From an uncultured Clostridia bacterium (GTDB taxonomy: Bacteria; Bacillota; Clostridia; Christensenellales; CAG-314): a stretch of 13,702 nt of DNA. Location: contig CAKRAM010000091.1 of NCBI GenBank assembly GCA_934294965.1, positions 1-13,702 of the forward strand, given 5' to 3'. This document shows, one piece after another, positions 1 through 6,882 of this stretch; position 1 is the stretch's first letter, and the number at the start of each line of letters is the position of its first letter. The notes beneath the pieces are model-generated. The model was not told the origin of the DNA. It ran no database searches and saw nothing but the letters and a program-made list of their open reading frames with translations. The translations under genes were made by a program, and so were the position numbers.

Positions 1-940
1 TCATTATCGCGTGGGCCCTGAGTGCGTTGTTGATGTAGGAGTTTAGGTCCACGTTGTCGGGATCGGAAAGGTTGTCCAGCTTAAAAAACCTTTCGGCTTT
101 GGCAATGCCGCTGTCCGTCAAACGCACGGTTTTTTGTTTGTTATCCACAACGTAGTCGCCGTTTGGTTCTTCGTCGTCCTGCGTTTTGCCCTCTTCGTCG
201 GTGTTGGCGGATTTTTGCAAAGTGCATACGAAACGGTTTGCCGTGACGTACATTTCGCTGGATTTGCCGCTGGGACCGGAAATGATAAGCGGAGTGCGCG
301 CTTCGTCGATCAAGATGCTGTCCACCTCGTCGATGATTACGAAATTAAGTCCGCGTTGAACACACGCCTGACGAGAAGTTGCCATATTGTCCCGCAAGTA
401 GTCGAAACCAAATTCGTTGTTGGTTCCGTAGGTAATATCGCAAGCGTATGCCGCGCGTTTTTCCCTTGCGGTGGATTTTGCCAAAGTTACGCCGACTGTC
501 AAGCCCAAAAAGCGATACACTTTGCCCATCCACTCGGCGTCACGAGTGGCAAGATATTCGTTCACGGTGATAATGTGAACGCCCTTTCCGGTGAGTGCGT
601 TTAGGTACGCCGGCAAGGTTTCGGTAAGAGTTTTACCTTCACCGGTTGCCATTTGGCAAATTCTGCCCTGATGCAGCGCAATGCCGCCCAAAACCTGAAC
701 GTGATAATGGCGCTGCCCCAATACGCGCGCGCTTGCTTCGCGACAAACGGCAAACGCATCCGGCAAAAGCGCGTCCAACGTTTCGCCTGCGTTGTACCTC
801 TCCTTAAGCACCTGCGTTTGAGCAGCCAATTGCTCGTCGGTCATATCCTTGTAAAACGAGGCTTTTTCTTCTACCGATTTTGCGATTTTTTCCAACTTTT
901 TGACAGCTCTGGCGTTTGCCCATCCGTATTTATCTTTCAT
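1..940 (-). CDS. secA: SecA preprotein translocase ATPase, N-terminal part (3' end outside the window)
   Basis: SecA is the cytosolic and membrane-associated ATPase that drives unfolded preproteins through the SecYEG channel. The visible 313 codons cover the N-terminal region and most of nucleotide-binding domain 1 up to the start of the preprotein-binding domain. Visible motifs are HVQVLGGIALHQG at about 80-92, the Walker A motif QMATGEGKT at 96-104, ITVNEYLATRD at 124-134, DYLRDNM at 180-186 and the Walker B/DEAD-like DEVDSILIDEA at 204-214. Family members are about 800-900 residues, so roughly two thirds is missing to the left. The ATG directly abuts the TAG of comF in the same frame. GGAGGA lies 5-6 bases upstream, inside the comF 3' end, and supports this start and independent initiation. 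It is the fourth gene behind the SAM-I leader. The assignment is secure; only the end is unseen. Confidence 0.97.
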   Translation of the reverse strand, partial: MKDKYGWANARAVKKLEKIAKSVEEKASFYKDMTDEQLAAQTQVLKERYNAGETLDALLPDAFAVCREASARVLGQRHYHVQVLGGIALHQGRICQMATGEGKTLTETLPAYLNALTGKGVHIITVNEYLATRDAEWMGKVYRFLGLTVGVTLAKSTAREKRAAYACDITYGTNNEFGFDYLRDNMATSRQACVQRGLNFVIIDEVDSILIDEARTPLIISGPSGKSSEMYVTANRFVCTLQKSANTDEEGKTQDDEEPNGDYVVDNKQKTVRLTDSGIAKAERFFKLDNLSDPDNVDLNSYINNALRAHAIM

Positions 941-1672
941 CTAGTCCTCCAACTCGAACGCGGCGTTTTCCTTGCGGGAAGCGACGGTAAGACCTATCAC
1001 GCGGATTGCTCCGGCGCGTTTAAGCACCCTGGCACATTCGTTTAGCGTTGCGCCCGTGGTTTTTATGTCGTCAATAACCAACACCGTTTTGCCTTTTACG
1101 TCGACATTGATTTTGTAACTGCCCACAAGATTTGTTTTGCGTTCCTGTTTGCCGAGCGACTCCTGCCGTTCGGTTTCTTTCACTTTTACGATTGCTTCAA
1201 CTAGGCAATCCTTTTTATCCAATATATCACAAAATGCTTTTGCAAGCAACTTTGCTTGATTATAATGCCGAATTTTTTGCGATTTTTTGCTCATCGGCGC
1301 GTACGTTACAAAATCGAAATGCAAATCGTTGACCTTTGCAGTGTACGCCAAGTACCTTGATAAAACCTTGCTATTTAGTCCTGCGCCGTTGAACTTCATA
1401 TCCAAAATGGCTTTGCGAACCGCACCTTCGTAGGAAAAGGACGAATAGGCGCGGTCGAAATAGATTTTGTCGAAGGCGCAATTGCCGCAATAGTCCTCTT
1501 CGCCGTCCAGCGCGACGCCGCACCGCTTGCAAGTTTTTCCGTTGTTAAACACGACCTGCTTTAAGCAATCGTCGCAAAAACCCAAATCGGTAAATATATC
1601 TTTGCCGCAACAAAGACATTTTATCGATACGGGCGCAAAAAAATCCTGCCAAAACGAGAGAATTTTGCTCAA
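941..1672 (-). CDS. comF: ComF family protein with phosphoribosyltransferase-type domain (TTG start)
   Basis: ComF-family proteins are cytosolic and are required for DNA uptake or processing in competent bacteria; their exact biochemical activity is not settled. From the TTG start at 1672 the product has 243 residues. Four CxxC pairs (C19/C22, C33/C36, C48/C51, C62/C65) make a zinc-binding N-terminal region. RHYNQAKLLAKAF is the family's mid-protein motif. VLVIDDIKTTGATL at 197-210 is the PRPP-binding loop. The TTG is preceded by AAAGGAG with 8-base spacing. An in-frame TTG at 1732 would add 20 residues (263 total) and overlap the recD2 stop as TTGA, but its ribosome site is weak and badly spaced, and the first CxxC would sit unusually far from the N-terminus. 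The gene lies between recD2 and secA without terminators. Family call is firm; the start is a judgement. Confidence 0.92.
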   Translation of the reverse strand: MSKILSFWQDFFAPVSIKCLCCGKDIFTDLGFCDDCLKQVVFNNGKTCKRCGVALDGEEDYCGNCAFDKIYFDRAYSSFSYEGAVRKAILDMKFNGAGLNSKVLSRYLAYTAKVNDLHFDFVTYAPMSKKSQKIRHYNQAKLLAKAFCDILDKKDCLVEAIVKVKETERQESLGKQERKTNLVGSYKINVDVKGKTVLVIDDIKTTGATLNECARVLKRAGAIRVIGLTVASRKENAAFELED

Positions 1673-1680
1673 GCGGTTTT

Positions 1681-1687
1681 CTCCTTT
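1681..1687 (-). promoter_or_regulatory. Ribosome binding site that decides the comF start
   Basis: AAAGGAG on the minus strand, inside the 3' end of recD2, sits 8 bases before the TTG at 1670-1672. It is far stronger than the GAGG placed only two bases before the alternative TTG at 1730-1732, so I prefer the shorter ComF. Confidence 0.7.
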
Positions 1688-1728
1688 GCGGCAATGCCGC
1701 AAGTATTCCGCGACTGATTGCCTGCCGC

Positions 1729-4023
1729 TCAATCCTCGTCCGGTTGAAGTTGCTCTTCGACTTGCTGAGCGGAATCCTGAACGCCGAAATATTTTCGGTG
1801 CATCTTGTCCGATTCCACGATAAAACGTTTGAGGTTGGTCGTTCGGGCAGCTACGTAGTTGTTATGCACCATTAGTGCCAAAATCTTTTTGCTGCCGACA
1901 ATCACAACGGCACGCTTGGCACGAGTTATTGCCGTGTAAAGCAGGTTTTTGTTGATTATCGTCGGCGGACCGTTGACCAAAGGAACTACAACCACGGGAA
2001 ACTCGCTACCTTGGCTTTTGTGAATGGTTATTGCATACGCCAATTGCAAATCGCCCAGGTCGTGTTCGGTGTAGGTTGCCAAACGGTTGTCGTCGAAAAG
2101 CACTTCCATTATGCCTTCCGAACGGCTTATTTTTTGAATTACGCCAATATCGCCGTTAAATACGCCCTGTCCTTGAGCAAGGTTGCCCTTTTCGTCCGTG
2201 CGGACAAAGGTCAAATCGTAGTTGTTGACGGTTTGCATAACCCTGTCGCCGACACGGAATACGTTTTTGCCCACAACAAATTCGTTTTTGCCGTACATTG
2301 CCGGGTTAAGCGCGTCCTGCAAACGAGTGTTGAGCGTTTCCACACCGGCAACTCCGCTTTTAAGCGCACCCAAAACCTGAATTTCCGACGAAGGCAGTCC
2401 TGTGAACTTGGGCAAACGAGTTGTTACCAGTTGAACTACAATGTCCGCCTCCTGCCAAAAATCGGCGCTGCTCATAAAGAAAAAGTCCTTGCTGCGGTTG
2501 TTGATTTCCGGCATTTTGCATTTGTTGATTAGGTGGGCGTTGGAAACGATAAGGCTGTCTTCAGATTGACGGTAGATGTGCGTAAGGTAGCGGATTTCCA
2601 CAACTTGCGAAGCGATTATATCGGCAAGAACGTTGCCTGCGCCAACGCTGGGGAGTTGGTCCTTGTCGCCGACAAGCACCAAGCGCGTACCTTTTTCCAA
2701 GGCGGCAAGCAAACTGTACATAACGTTTACGTCCACCATGGACATTTCGTCCACGATTACCACGTCGCAGGGCAAAGTGTTGTTGCGATTGTACTTGAAA
2801 CTCATCCTATCGCCCTGCACTTCGTAGCCCAGCATCCTGTGAATGGTTTTGGCGTCCGCCTCGGTGGACTGCGCCAAGCGTTTTGCCGCTCTGCCCGTAG
2901 GCGCGCAAAACTCCAACCTAAGCCCGCGAGAGGACAAAATTTCCGCAATGCACTTGATGATTGTGGTTTTGCCAGTTCCCGGACCGCCCGTTATTACCGT
3001 TACGCCGTTGATTAGCGCCGAGCGCACCGCTCCTGCCTGACTTTTGTGAAACTCTATTTTGTGACGGATTTCAAAATCCGATATGCTTGCGTCGGCATCG
3101 ACGGCAATACGCTTGGCAAAGTAGTTAAGTTCCACCAAGCGCGCCGCAATGCCTTTTTCCAACTTGTAGTACTTTGTAAGCGCAATGCAACGGACTCCGT
3201 CCTCCACAAACACGTTTACGGTAGGCTCTAGTACCAACTTTGTTAGCGTATCTTCCACCAACTGCCCGTATTGAATCAAATCCAATCCGAGCAATTTGCT
3301 GCACGTTACCATAAGGTCGTCCAGCGCCAAATATGTGTTGCCCTGCTTTTCCGCCGTTTCTTTTAAGGCATAGACAATTGCCGCGCGAATACGAAATTCC
3401 CCCGCGCTTTCCACGCCCATGCTTTGAGCGATTTTGTCGGCGGTCAAAAAACCTACGCCGTCCACGTCATCGATTAGCCTGTACGGGTTTTCCGACACGA
3501 ACGCCTTGGTGTCCGCCTTGTACAAATTGTAGATTTTTACAGCCAAATTTACCGTTATGCCGTAACTTTGCAAAAACATAATTTGTTCCTGCATATTTTT
3601 CAGTTCGGCAACGGCATTAGCGATATCCATAGCCTTTTTTAGGGATATGCCCTTGATTTCGGCAAGTTTTGCCGGATTGTTTTCTATCACGCCGAAGGTG
3701 TCGTCACCAAAGCGTTTGTAGATGTTTTGCGCGGTAACTTCCCCCACACCCTTAATAAGTCCGCTGGAAAGATATTTTACTATGCCTTCCTTGTTTGTGG
3801 GATCGCACACGGTGTAACTTTCCACAGCCAACTGCTCACCGTATTTGCCGTGAACGGACACTTTTCCGGTAACGGAAAGTACCGCGCCCTTTGCGAGTGC
3901 GGCAAAATTTCCGACGCAGGTTACCTCGTCACCGTCGGTAGTATCCAAAACAAGCACGGTGTAGCCGTTTTCTTCGTTACGGAAGATTATTTCGGCAACC
4001 GTTCCTTTTAGCGAAAGTTCCAC
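1729..4023 (-). CDS. recD2: RecD2-type ATP-dependent DNA helicase (SF1B)
   Basis: RecD2 is a 5'-3' superfamily 1B DNA helicase found in bacteria without a RecBCD partner and linked to repair and replication-fork maintenance. The 764 residues match the family's usual length. In order I see an N-terminal OB-like region (1-75), helix-hairpin-helix repeats (about 81-135, 183-205), Walker A GGPGTGKT at 346-353, motif Ia FCAPTGRAAKR at 372-382, Walker B VVIVDEMSMVD at 421-431, motif III GDKDQLPSVG at 452-461, ITIHKSQGSEF at about 665-675 and the motif VI region LLYTAITRAKR at 694-704. All helicase motifs look intact. The start is GTG at 4021-4023 with GAGGA seven bases upstream. It follows metK by 43 bases with no terminator between, so it probably belongs to the metK transcript. 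The C-terminal end overlaps only the less likely longer comF start. Confidence 0.96.
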   Translation of the reverse strand: MELSLKGTVAEIIFRNEENGYTVLVLDTTDGDEVTCVGNFAALAKGAVLSVTGKVSVHGKYGEQLAVESYTVCDPTNKEGIVKYLSSGLIKGVGEVTAQNIYKRFGDDTFGVIENNPAKLAEIKGISLKKAMDIANAVAELKNMQEQIMFLQSYGITVNLAVKIYNLYKADTKAFVSENPYRLIDDVDGVGFLTADKIAQSMGVESAGEFRIRAAIVYALKETAEKQGNTYLALDDLMVTCSKLLGLDLIQYGQLVEDTLTKLVLEPTVNVFVEDGVRCIALTKYYKLEKGIAARLVELNYFAKRIAVDADASISDFEIRHKIEFHKSQAGAVRSALINGVTVITGGPGTGKTTIIKCIAEILSSRGLRLEFCAPTGRAAKRLAQSTEADAKTIHRMLGYEVQGDRMSFKYNRNNTLPCDVVIVDEMSMVDVNVMYSLLAALEKGTRLVLVGDKDQLPSVGAGNVLADIIASQVVEIRYLTHIYRQSEDSLIVSNAHLINKCKMPEINNRSKDFFFMSSADFWQEADIVVQLVTTRLPKFTGLPSSEIQVLGALKSGVAGVETLNTRLQDALNPAMYGKNEFVVGKNVFRVGDRVMQTVNNYDLTFVRTDEKGNLAQGQGVFNGDIGVIQKISRSEGIMEVLFDDNRLATYTEHDLGDLQLAYAITIHKSQGSEFPVVVVPLVNGPPTIINKNLLYTAITRAKRAVVIVGSKKILALMVHNNYVAARTTNLKRFIVESDKMHRKYFGVQDSAQQVEEQLQPDED

Positions 4024-4030
4024 TGTAAGT

Positions 4031-4035
4031 TCCTC
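4031..4035 (-). promoter_or_regulatory. Ribosome binding site for the recD2 GTG start
   Basis: GAGGA on the minus strand lies seven bases before the GTG at 4021-4023. No ATG in frame lies nearby upstream, and the encoded MELSLKGTVAEIIFRNE is the expected family N-terminus, so GTG is the likely true start. Confidence 0.7.
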
Positions 4036-4066
4036 AATGTGCGATTACAAACTAAATTGCAACAAA

Positions 4067-5248
4067 CTAGATATACTTTTTGAGGTCGTTGACCTTGTCC
4101 AATTGTTCCCAGATAAATTCGTTACGTCCAAAGTGACCGTAACTTGCCGTTGCAAGATAAATGGGACGTTGCAATTGGAATTTTTCGATTATGGCGCGCG
4201 GACGAAGGTCAAATTCGTCGGCGATAATCTCGGAGATGACCGTATCGGACACTTTTCCGGTGCCGTAGGTGTTCACGTCGATGGATACCGGTTTACTACG
4301 ACCGATAGCGTAAGAAACTTGCAATTGAATGCGTTCGGCAAGCCCTGCCGCAACGATGTTTTTGCAAATGTATCTTGCCATGTACGCCGCCGAACGGTCC
4401 ACCTTTGTGGGATCCTTGCCGGAAAACGCACCGCCGCCGTGAGCGCAATATCCGCCATAGGTATCCACGATGATTTTGCGTCCGGTAAGTCCGCTGTCCG
4501 CAGCAGGACCGCCGATTTCGAACCTGCCGGTGGGGTTAACGTAGTACTTTGTTTCTTCGTCCAACAAATTTAGCGGAACAACATGACGAATGACGTGCTC
4601 AATCATATCCTGCGCGATTTGCGCGTTGGATACTGCCGGAGAATGTTGCGTGGACAAAACGATCGTGTCCACTCTGCAAGGTCTGTCTTTTTCGTCGTAC
4701 TCCACCGTAACTTGGCATTTGCCGTCCGGGCGAAGATAGTCCAAAATCTTTTGTTTGCGAACCTCGGCAAGGCGTTGACTGATTTTTTGCGCCAACATAA
4801 TTGCCATGGGCATGTATTCCGGCGTTTCGTCGCAGGCATAGCCGAACATCATACCTTGGTCGCCGGCGCCGTACATATCCAGCACTTCGCCGCGATCGCG
4901 ATATTCGTCGGATTTATCCACGCCCAAAGCAATATCCGGAGATTGTTTATCAAGCGAAATTATAACGCCGCAACTGTCGGCGTCGAAACCGTACTTTGCG
5001 CGTGTGTAGCCGATGGAACGCACCGTATCGCGAACGATTTGTGCATAGTCCACAACCGCCGTGGTTGTGATTTGTCCCATAACGAACACCGTGCCTGTGC
5101 AAACGACCGTTTCGCAAGCGACGCGCGCATCGGGATCTTTTTGCAAAATCGCGTCCAAAATGGCATCGGAAATTTGATCGCACATTTTGTCGGGATGCCC
5201 TTCGGTTACGCTTTCTGACGTAAAGAACCTGTGTTTGTTGGTTTTCAT
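4067..5248 (-). CDS. metK: S-adenosylmethionine synthetase (methionine adenosyltransferase)
   Basis: MetK makes S-adenosylmethionine from methionine and ATP in the cytosol, supplying methyl groups for the cell. The 393-residue product has the family length. Diagnostic motifs are present: FTSESVTEGHPDK at 9-21 (ATP and metal binding), the signature GAGDQGMMFGYA at 127-138 and the phosphate loop GGGAFSGKDPTKVDRS at 271-286. The start is the ATG at 5246-5248, with AAAGGAG five bases upstream. An open frame continues upstream to 5335, but it runs through the riboswitch terminator and lacks homology, so it is not coding. The gene ends in TAG, with a second in-frame TAG four codons later. It is the first gene behind a SAM-I riboswitch, giving end-product control. 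Function and start are secure. Confidence 0.98.
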   Translation of the reverse strand: MKTNKHRFFTSESVTEGHPDKMCDQISDAILDAILQKDPDARVACETVVCTGTVFVMGQITTTAVVDYAQIVRDTVRSIGYTRAKYGFDADSCGVIISLDKQSPDIALGVDKSDEYRDRGEVLDMYGAGDQGMMFGYACDETPEYMPMAIMLAQKISQRLAEVRKQKILDYLRPDGKCQVTVEYDEKDRPCRVDTIVLSTQHSPAVSNAQIAQDMIEHVIRHVVPLNLLDEETKYYVNPTGRFEIGGPAADSGLTGRKIIVDTYGGYCAHGGGAFSGKDPTKVDRSAAYMARYICKNIVAAGLAERIQLQVSYAIGRSKPVSIDVNTYGTGKVSDTVISEIIADEFDLRPRAIIEKFQLQRPIYLATASYGHFGRNEFIWEQLDKVNDLKKYI

Positions 5249-5253
5249 TTTAA

Positions 5254-5260
5254 CTCCTTT
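5254..5260 (-). promoter_or_regulatory. Ribosome binding site fixing the metK start
   Basis: AAAGGAG on the minus strand is five bases before the ATG at 5246-5248. It rules out the longer frame that would begin inside the leader terminator. Confidence 0.8.
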
Positions 5261-5292
5261 TAACCTTCGAAGGCGTTTTTGGCATTTTTTGC

Positions 5293-5329
5293 AAAAAAAA
5301 CGGCCTTGCCATAATGGTGACAAGACTGT
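5293..5329 (-). terminator. Intrinsic terminator of the SAM-I riboswitch expression platform
   Basis: On the minus strand ACAGTCTTG (5321-5329) pairs with CAAGGCCGT (5300-5308) with one A-C mismatch. The capping segment CCATTATGG can close further, and eight T residues (5293-5300) follow. The 5' arm and cap contain GTCACCATT (5313-5321), which can instead pair with GATGGGAC (5351-5358), the 3' strand of aptamer helix P1, leaving one bulged A. These two pairings are mutually exclusive, the expected wiring of an OFF switch: SAM bound favours P1 and the terminator; SAM absent favours the antiterminator and read-through into metK. Confidence 0.9.
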
Positions 5330-5352
5330 GTGCATCGTATGCGCTTCGCCGT

Positions 5353-5449
5353 CCCATCTTTCGGAAAAAATTCCGCGGAAATTAGCACCGCATAATATTT
5401 ACGGTTGCTGTGACTTCACTGAGTCCGTCTCTCCGTCACTCTCGATAGG
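5353..5449 (-). ncRNA. SAM-I (S-box) riboswitch aptamer upstream of metK
   Basis: Read on the minus strand the segment carries the conserved S-box core in order. P1 5' strand CCTATC (5444-5449) is followed by GAGAG, then helix P2 GTGAC/GTCAC enclosing the GGAGAGACGGACTC region and a kink-turn-like GTGAA. The junction CAGCAACC, the P3 stem ACCG/CGGT, the highly conserved GGTGCTAATTTCC, a P4 hairpin and GAAAGATGGGA, whose GATGGG (5353-5358) closes P1, complete it. P1 is C-G, C-G, U-G, A-U, U-A, C-G. S-box RNAs bind SAM and normally end transcription of methionine and SAM genes when SAM is plentiful. The location directly before metK and the downstream antiterminator/terminator pair confirm the call. 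The RNA probably starts near 5455, only a few bases before P1. Confidence 0.95.
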
Positions 5450-5461
5450 TTTTACGCGTAT

Positions 5462-5490
5462 ATTTTATCACCGACGCAAAGAGTTGTCAA
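5462..5490 (-). promoter_or_regulatory. Sigma-A type promoter for the SAM-I leader and metK operon
   Basis: A perfect -35 hexamer TTGACA (5485-5490) is followed after exactly 17 bases by TAAAAT (5462-5467), one mismatch from the -10 consensus, on the minus strand. Transcription would start near 5455, six or so bases before riboswitch helix P1. An inverted repeat GATAT-GCG-ATATC (5492-5504) abuts the -35 box and could be a protein site, though nothing identifies a binding factor. Confidence 0.88.
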
Positions 5491-5566
5491 CGATATGCGA
5501 TATCTTGGCAAAATTTCGCTCAAATACGTTGCCGTTTTGCCTTGAAAAAAGCAAGAGAAATGCTGC

Positions 5567-5609
5567 AAAAAAACAAAAAGCGCACATATGCAAACTTGCA
5601 CATATGCGC
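5567..5609 (-). terminator. Intrinsic terminator after the glmM-cation transporter genes
   Basis: On the minus strand a GC-capped imperfect hairpin (5580-5609) is followed by TTTTTG and TTTTTTT (5567-5579). The stem pairs GCGCA, TATG and CAA with their complements, with 2-base bulges on opposite sides, and the arms also contain a direct repeat of GCACATATGC. It lies 60 bases past the transporter stop and separates that unit from the metK promoter. No T-run is present on the other strand, so it acts leftward only. Confidence 0.8.
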
Positions 5610-5668
5610 AGATAAAGCGTATTGAACGTATGAACAAAGGAACACTTGCGCAAACTTTTGGCAATCGG

Positions 5669-6859
5669 TCACTTTTCGATAAGCGTTTCGTCGCATATTT
5701 GCCGCTCCACCGTGGGAACGACGTAAACGTTTTTGTAAATGCGGTCGATTTCCGCTTGAATGTACTCGGAAATTTGCCTATCGGTAAGTTTTGTGCCGAA
5801 ATGCACGCCGACATCGAAAATCAGGTTGGTGTGCGTAATGCCCTTTACCATTCTGAAATCGTGAACGAAAAAATGTTCGTCCAACGCCGCAACGATTTCC
5901 TCCACCTCTTTACGGTAGTTGTCCAGTTCGGGATCGCCCACGACAATCGGATCCATGTGTATCACCAAACGAACGTTGGTATTTTCGGCAAAATCGCGCT
6001 CGATGCGGTCGATTAGGTCGTGGCTTGCCATAACGTCCACGGCGGAATCCACTTCCACGTGAACGCTTGCGTAGTAGGTGTTTTGTCCGTAACTATGCAC
6101 GTTCAGGTCGTGAATGCCCAAAACTCCGTCAAAACCGCGAATACGACGAACAATGTCCGAAATAAGTTCGGCATCGGGAGATTTTCCCATAAGTTGTCCG
6201 GACGCGCCGATGACGATTTTTATGCCGGCAATGCCGATAATAACGGCAACCGCAACGCCCATGATACCGTCAATGCGAGAAAATCCCGTCCATTTTGCAA
6301 TAAACACCGACGCAATAACGGCAGAAGTTGCAAGTACGTCGGAAATACTGTCTGCGGAATTTGCCAAAATCAATTCGCTGTTATAGCGTTTGCCCAACTT
6401 GCGATAGAAAAAGAACATCCACAGTTTAACTAAAACCGAAACGCCCAAGGCAATTATCGTAAGATAGGTAAAGTCCGTTTCGGCAGGCGTGAATATGTTT
6501 TGCACGCTGCTGATAACAAGTTCGATTGCCACAAACAAAACGATGAAGCCCACGATCAAACCGGCAACGTACTCTATGCGCCTATGCCCGTAGGGATGGT
6601 CGCTGTCGGCAGGCTTTCCGGAAAGGGTGAAACCCACAAGCGACACCACGTTGCCACCGCAATCGGTGAGATTGTTAAGGCCGTCCGCCACTACGGAAAT
6701 TACTCCGAACAACGCACCCACGACGATTTTGAACGCCGCAAGGCAAATGTTAAGCACTATACCCACCGAACTTGCCATTTTTCCGACGTTATCGCGCACG
6801 GACAAGTTGTTGGTGTCTTTGTTATTTTTGACAAATAATTTTAGCAGTAGTTCCGTCAT
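5669..6859 (-). CDS. Cation diffusion facilitator family transporter (probable divalent metal exporter)
   Basis: CDF proteins sit in the cytoplasmic membrane and export divalent metals (Zn, Fe, Mn, Co, Cd) against protons. The 396 residues begin with a short cytosolic segment, then hydrophobic spans at about 30-57, 68-80, 96-120, 130-152, 176-190 and 197-222, and a cytosolic C-terminal dimerisation region (about 225-396), longer than in classical 300-residue members. Metal-site helices carry ADGLNNLTD (58-66) and NSADSISD (167-174), so the first site is N-N-x-x-D rather than the H/D-xxx-D of zinc exporters; DHPYGHRRIEY (87-97) is the family loop. This pattern is reminiscent of manganese-type members, but the metal is not proven. 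The ATG at 6859 gives MTELLLKLF, the expected N-terminus; a longer frame to 7240 merely overlaps glmM. No Shine-Dalgarno is seen, and the start lies 11 bases after glmM, suggesting coupling. Confidence 0.93.
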   Translation of the reverse strand: MTELLLKLFVKNNKDTNNLSVRDNVGKMASSVGIVLNICLAAFKIVVGALFGVISVVADGLNNLTDCGGNVVSLVGFTLSGKPADSDHPYGHRRIEYVAGLIVGFIVLFVAIELVISSVQNIFTPAETDFTYLTIIALGVSVLVKLWMFFFYRKLGKRYNSELILANSADSISDVLATSAVIASVFIAKWTGFSRIDGIMGVAVAVIIGIAGIKIVIGASGQLMGKSPDAELISDIVRRIRGFDGVLGIHDLNVHSYGQNTYYASVHVEVDSAVDVMASHDLIDRIERDFAENTNVRLVIHMDPIVVGDPELDNYRKEVEEIVAALDEHFFVHDFRMVKGITHTNLIFDVGVHFGTKLTDRQISEYIQAEIDRIYKNVYVVPTVERQICDETLIEK

Positions 6860-6862
6860 AAT

Positions 6863-6882
6863 TTTTGCCGTTAGCGGCAAAA
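6863..6882 (-). other. Perfect 8-bp stem-loop spanning the glmM stop codon
   Basis: TTTTGCCG and CGGCAAAA pair around a CTAA loop that contains the glmM stop codon (6871-6873). The hairpin ends three bases before the ATG of the transporter gene, which has no purine-rich ribosome site. There is no T-run, so it is unlikely to be a terminator. A role in translational coupling is possible but inferred. Confidence 0.5.

Noticed and set aside
5249..5335. N-terminal extension of metK by an in-frame upstream start
   Set aside because: It would be encoded by the riboswitch terminator and lacks family similarity, while the ATG at 5248 has a strong ribosome site.
5580..5609. Paired NrdR boxes in the CACATATG repeats
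   Set aside because: The repeats form a terminator hairpin with a T-run downstream of a transporter gene, and no nrd promoter is present. The match to the box is only partial.
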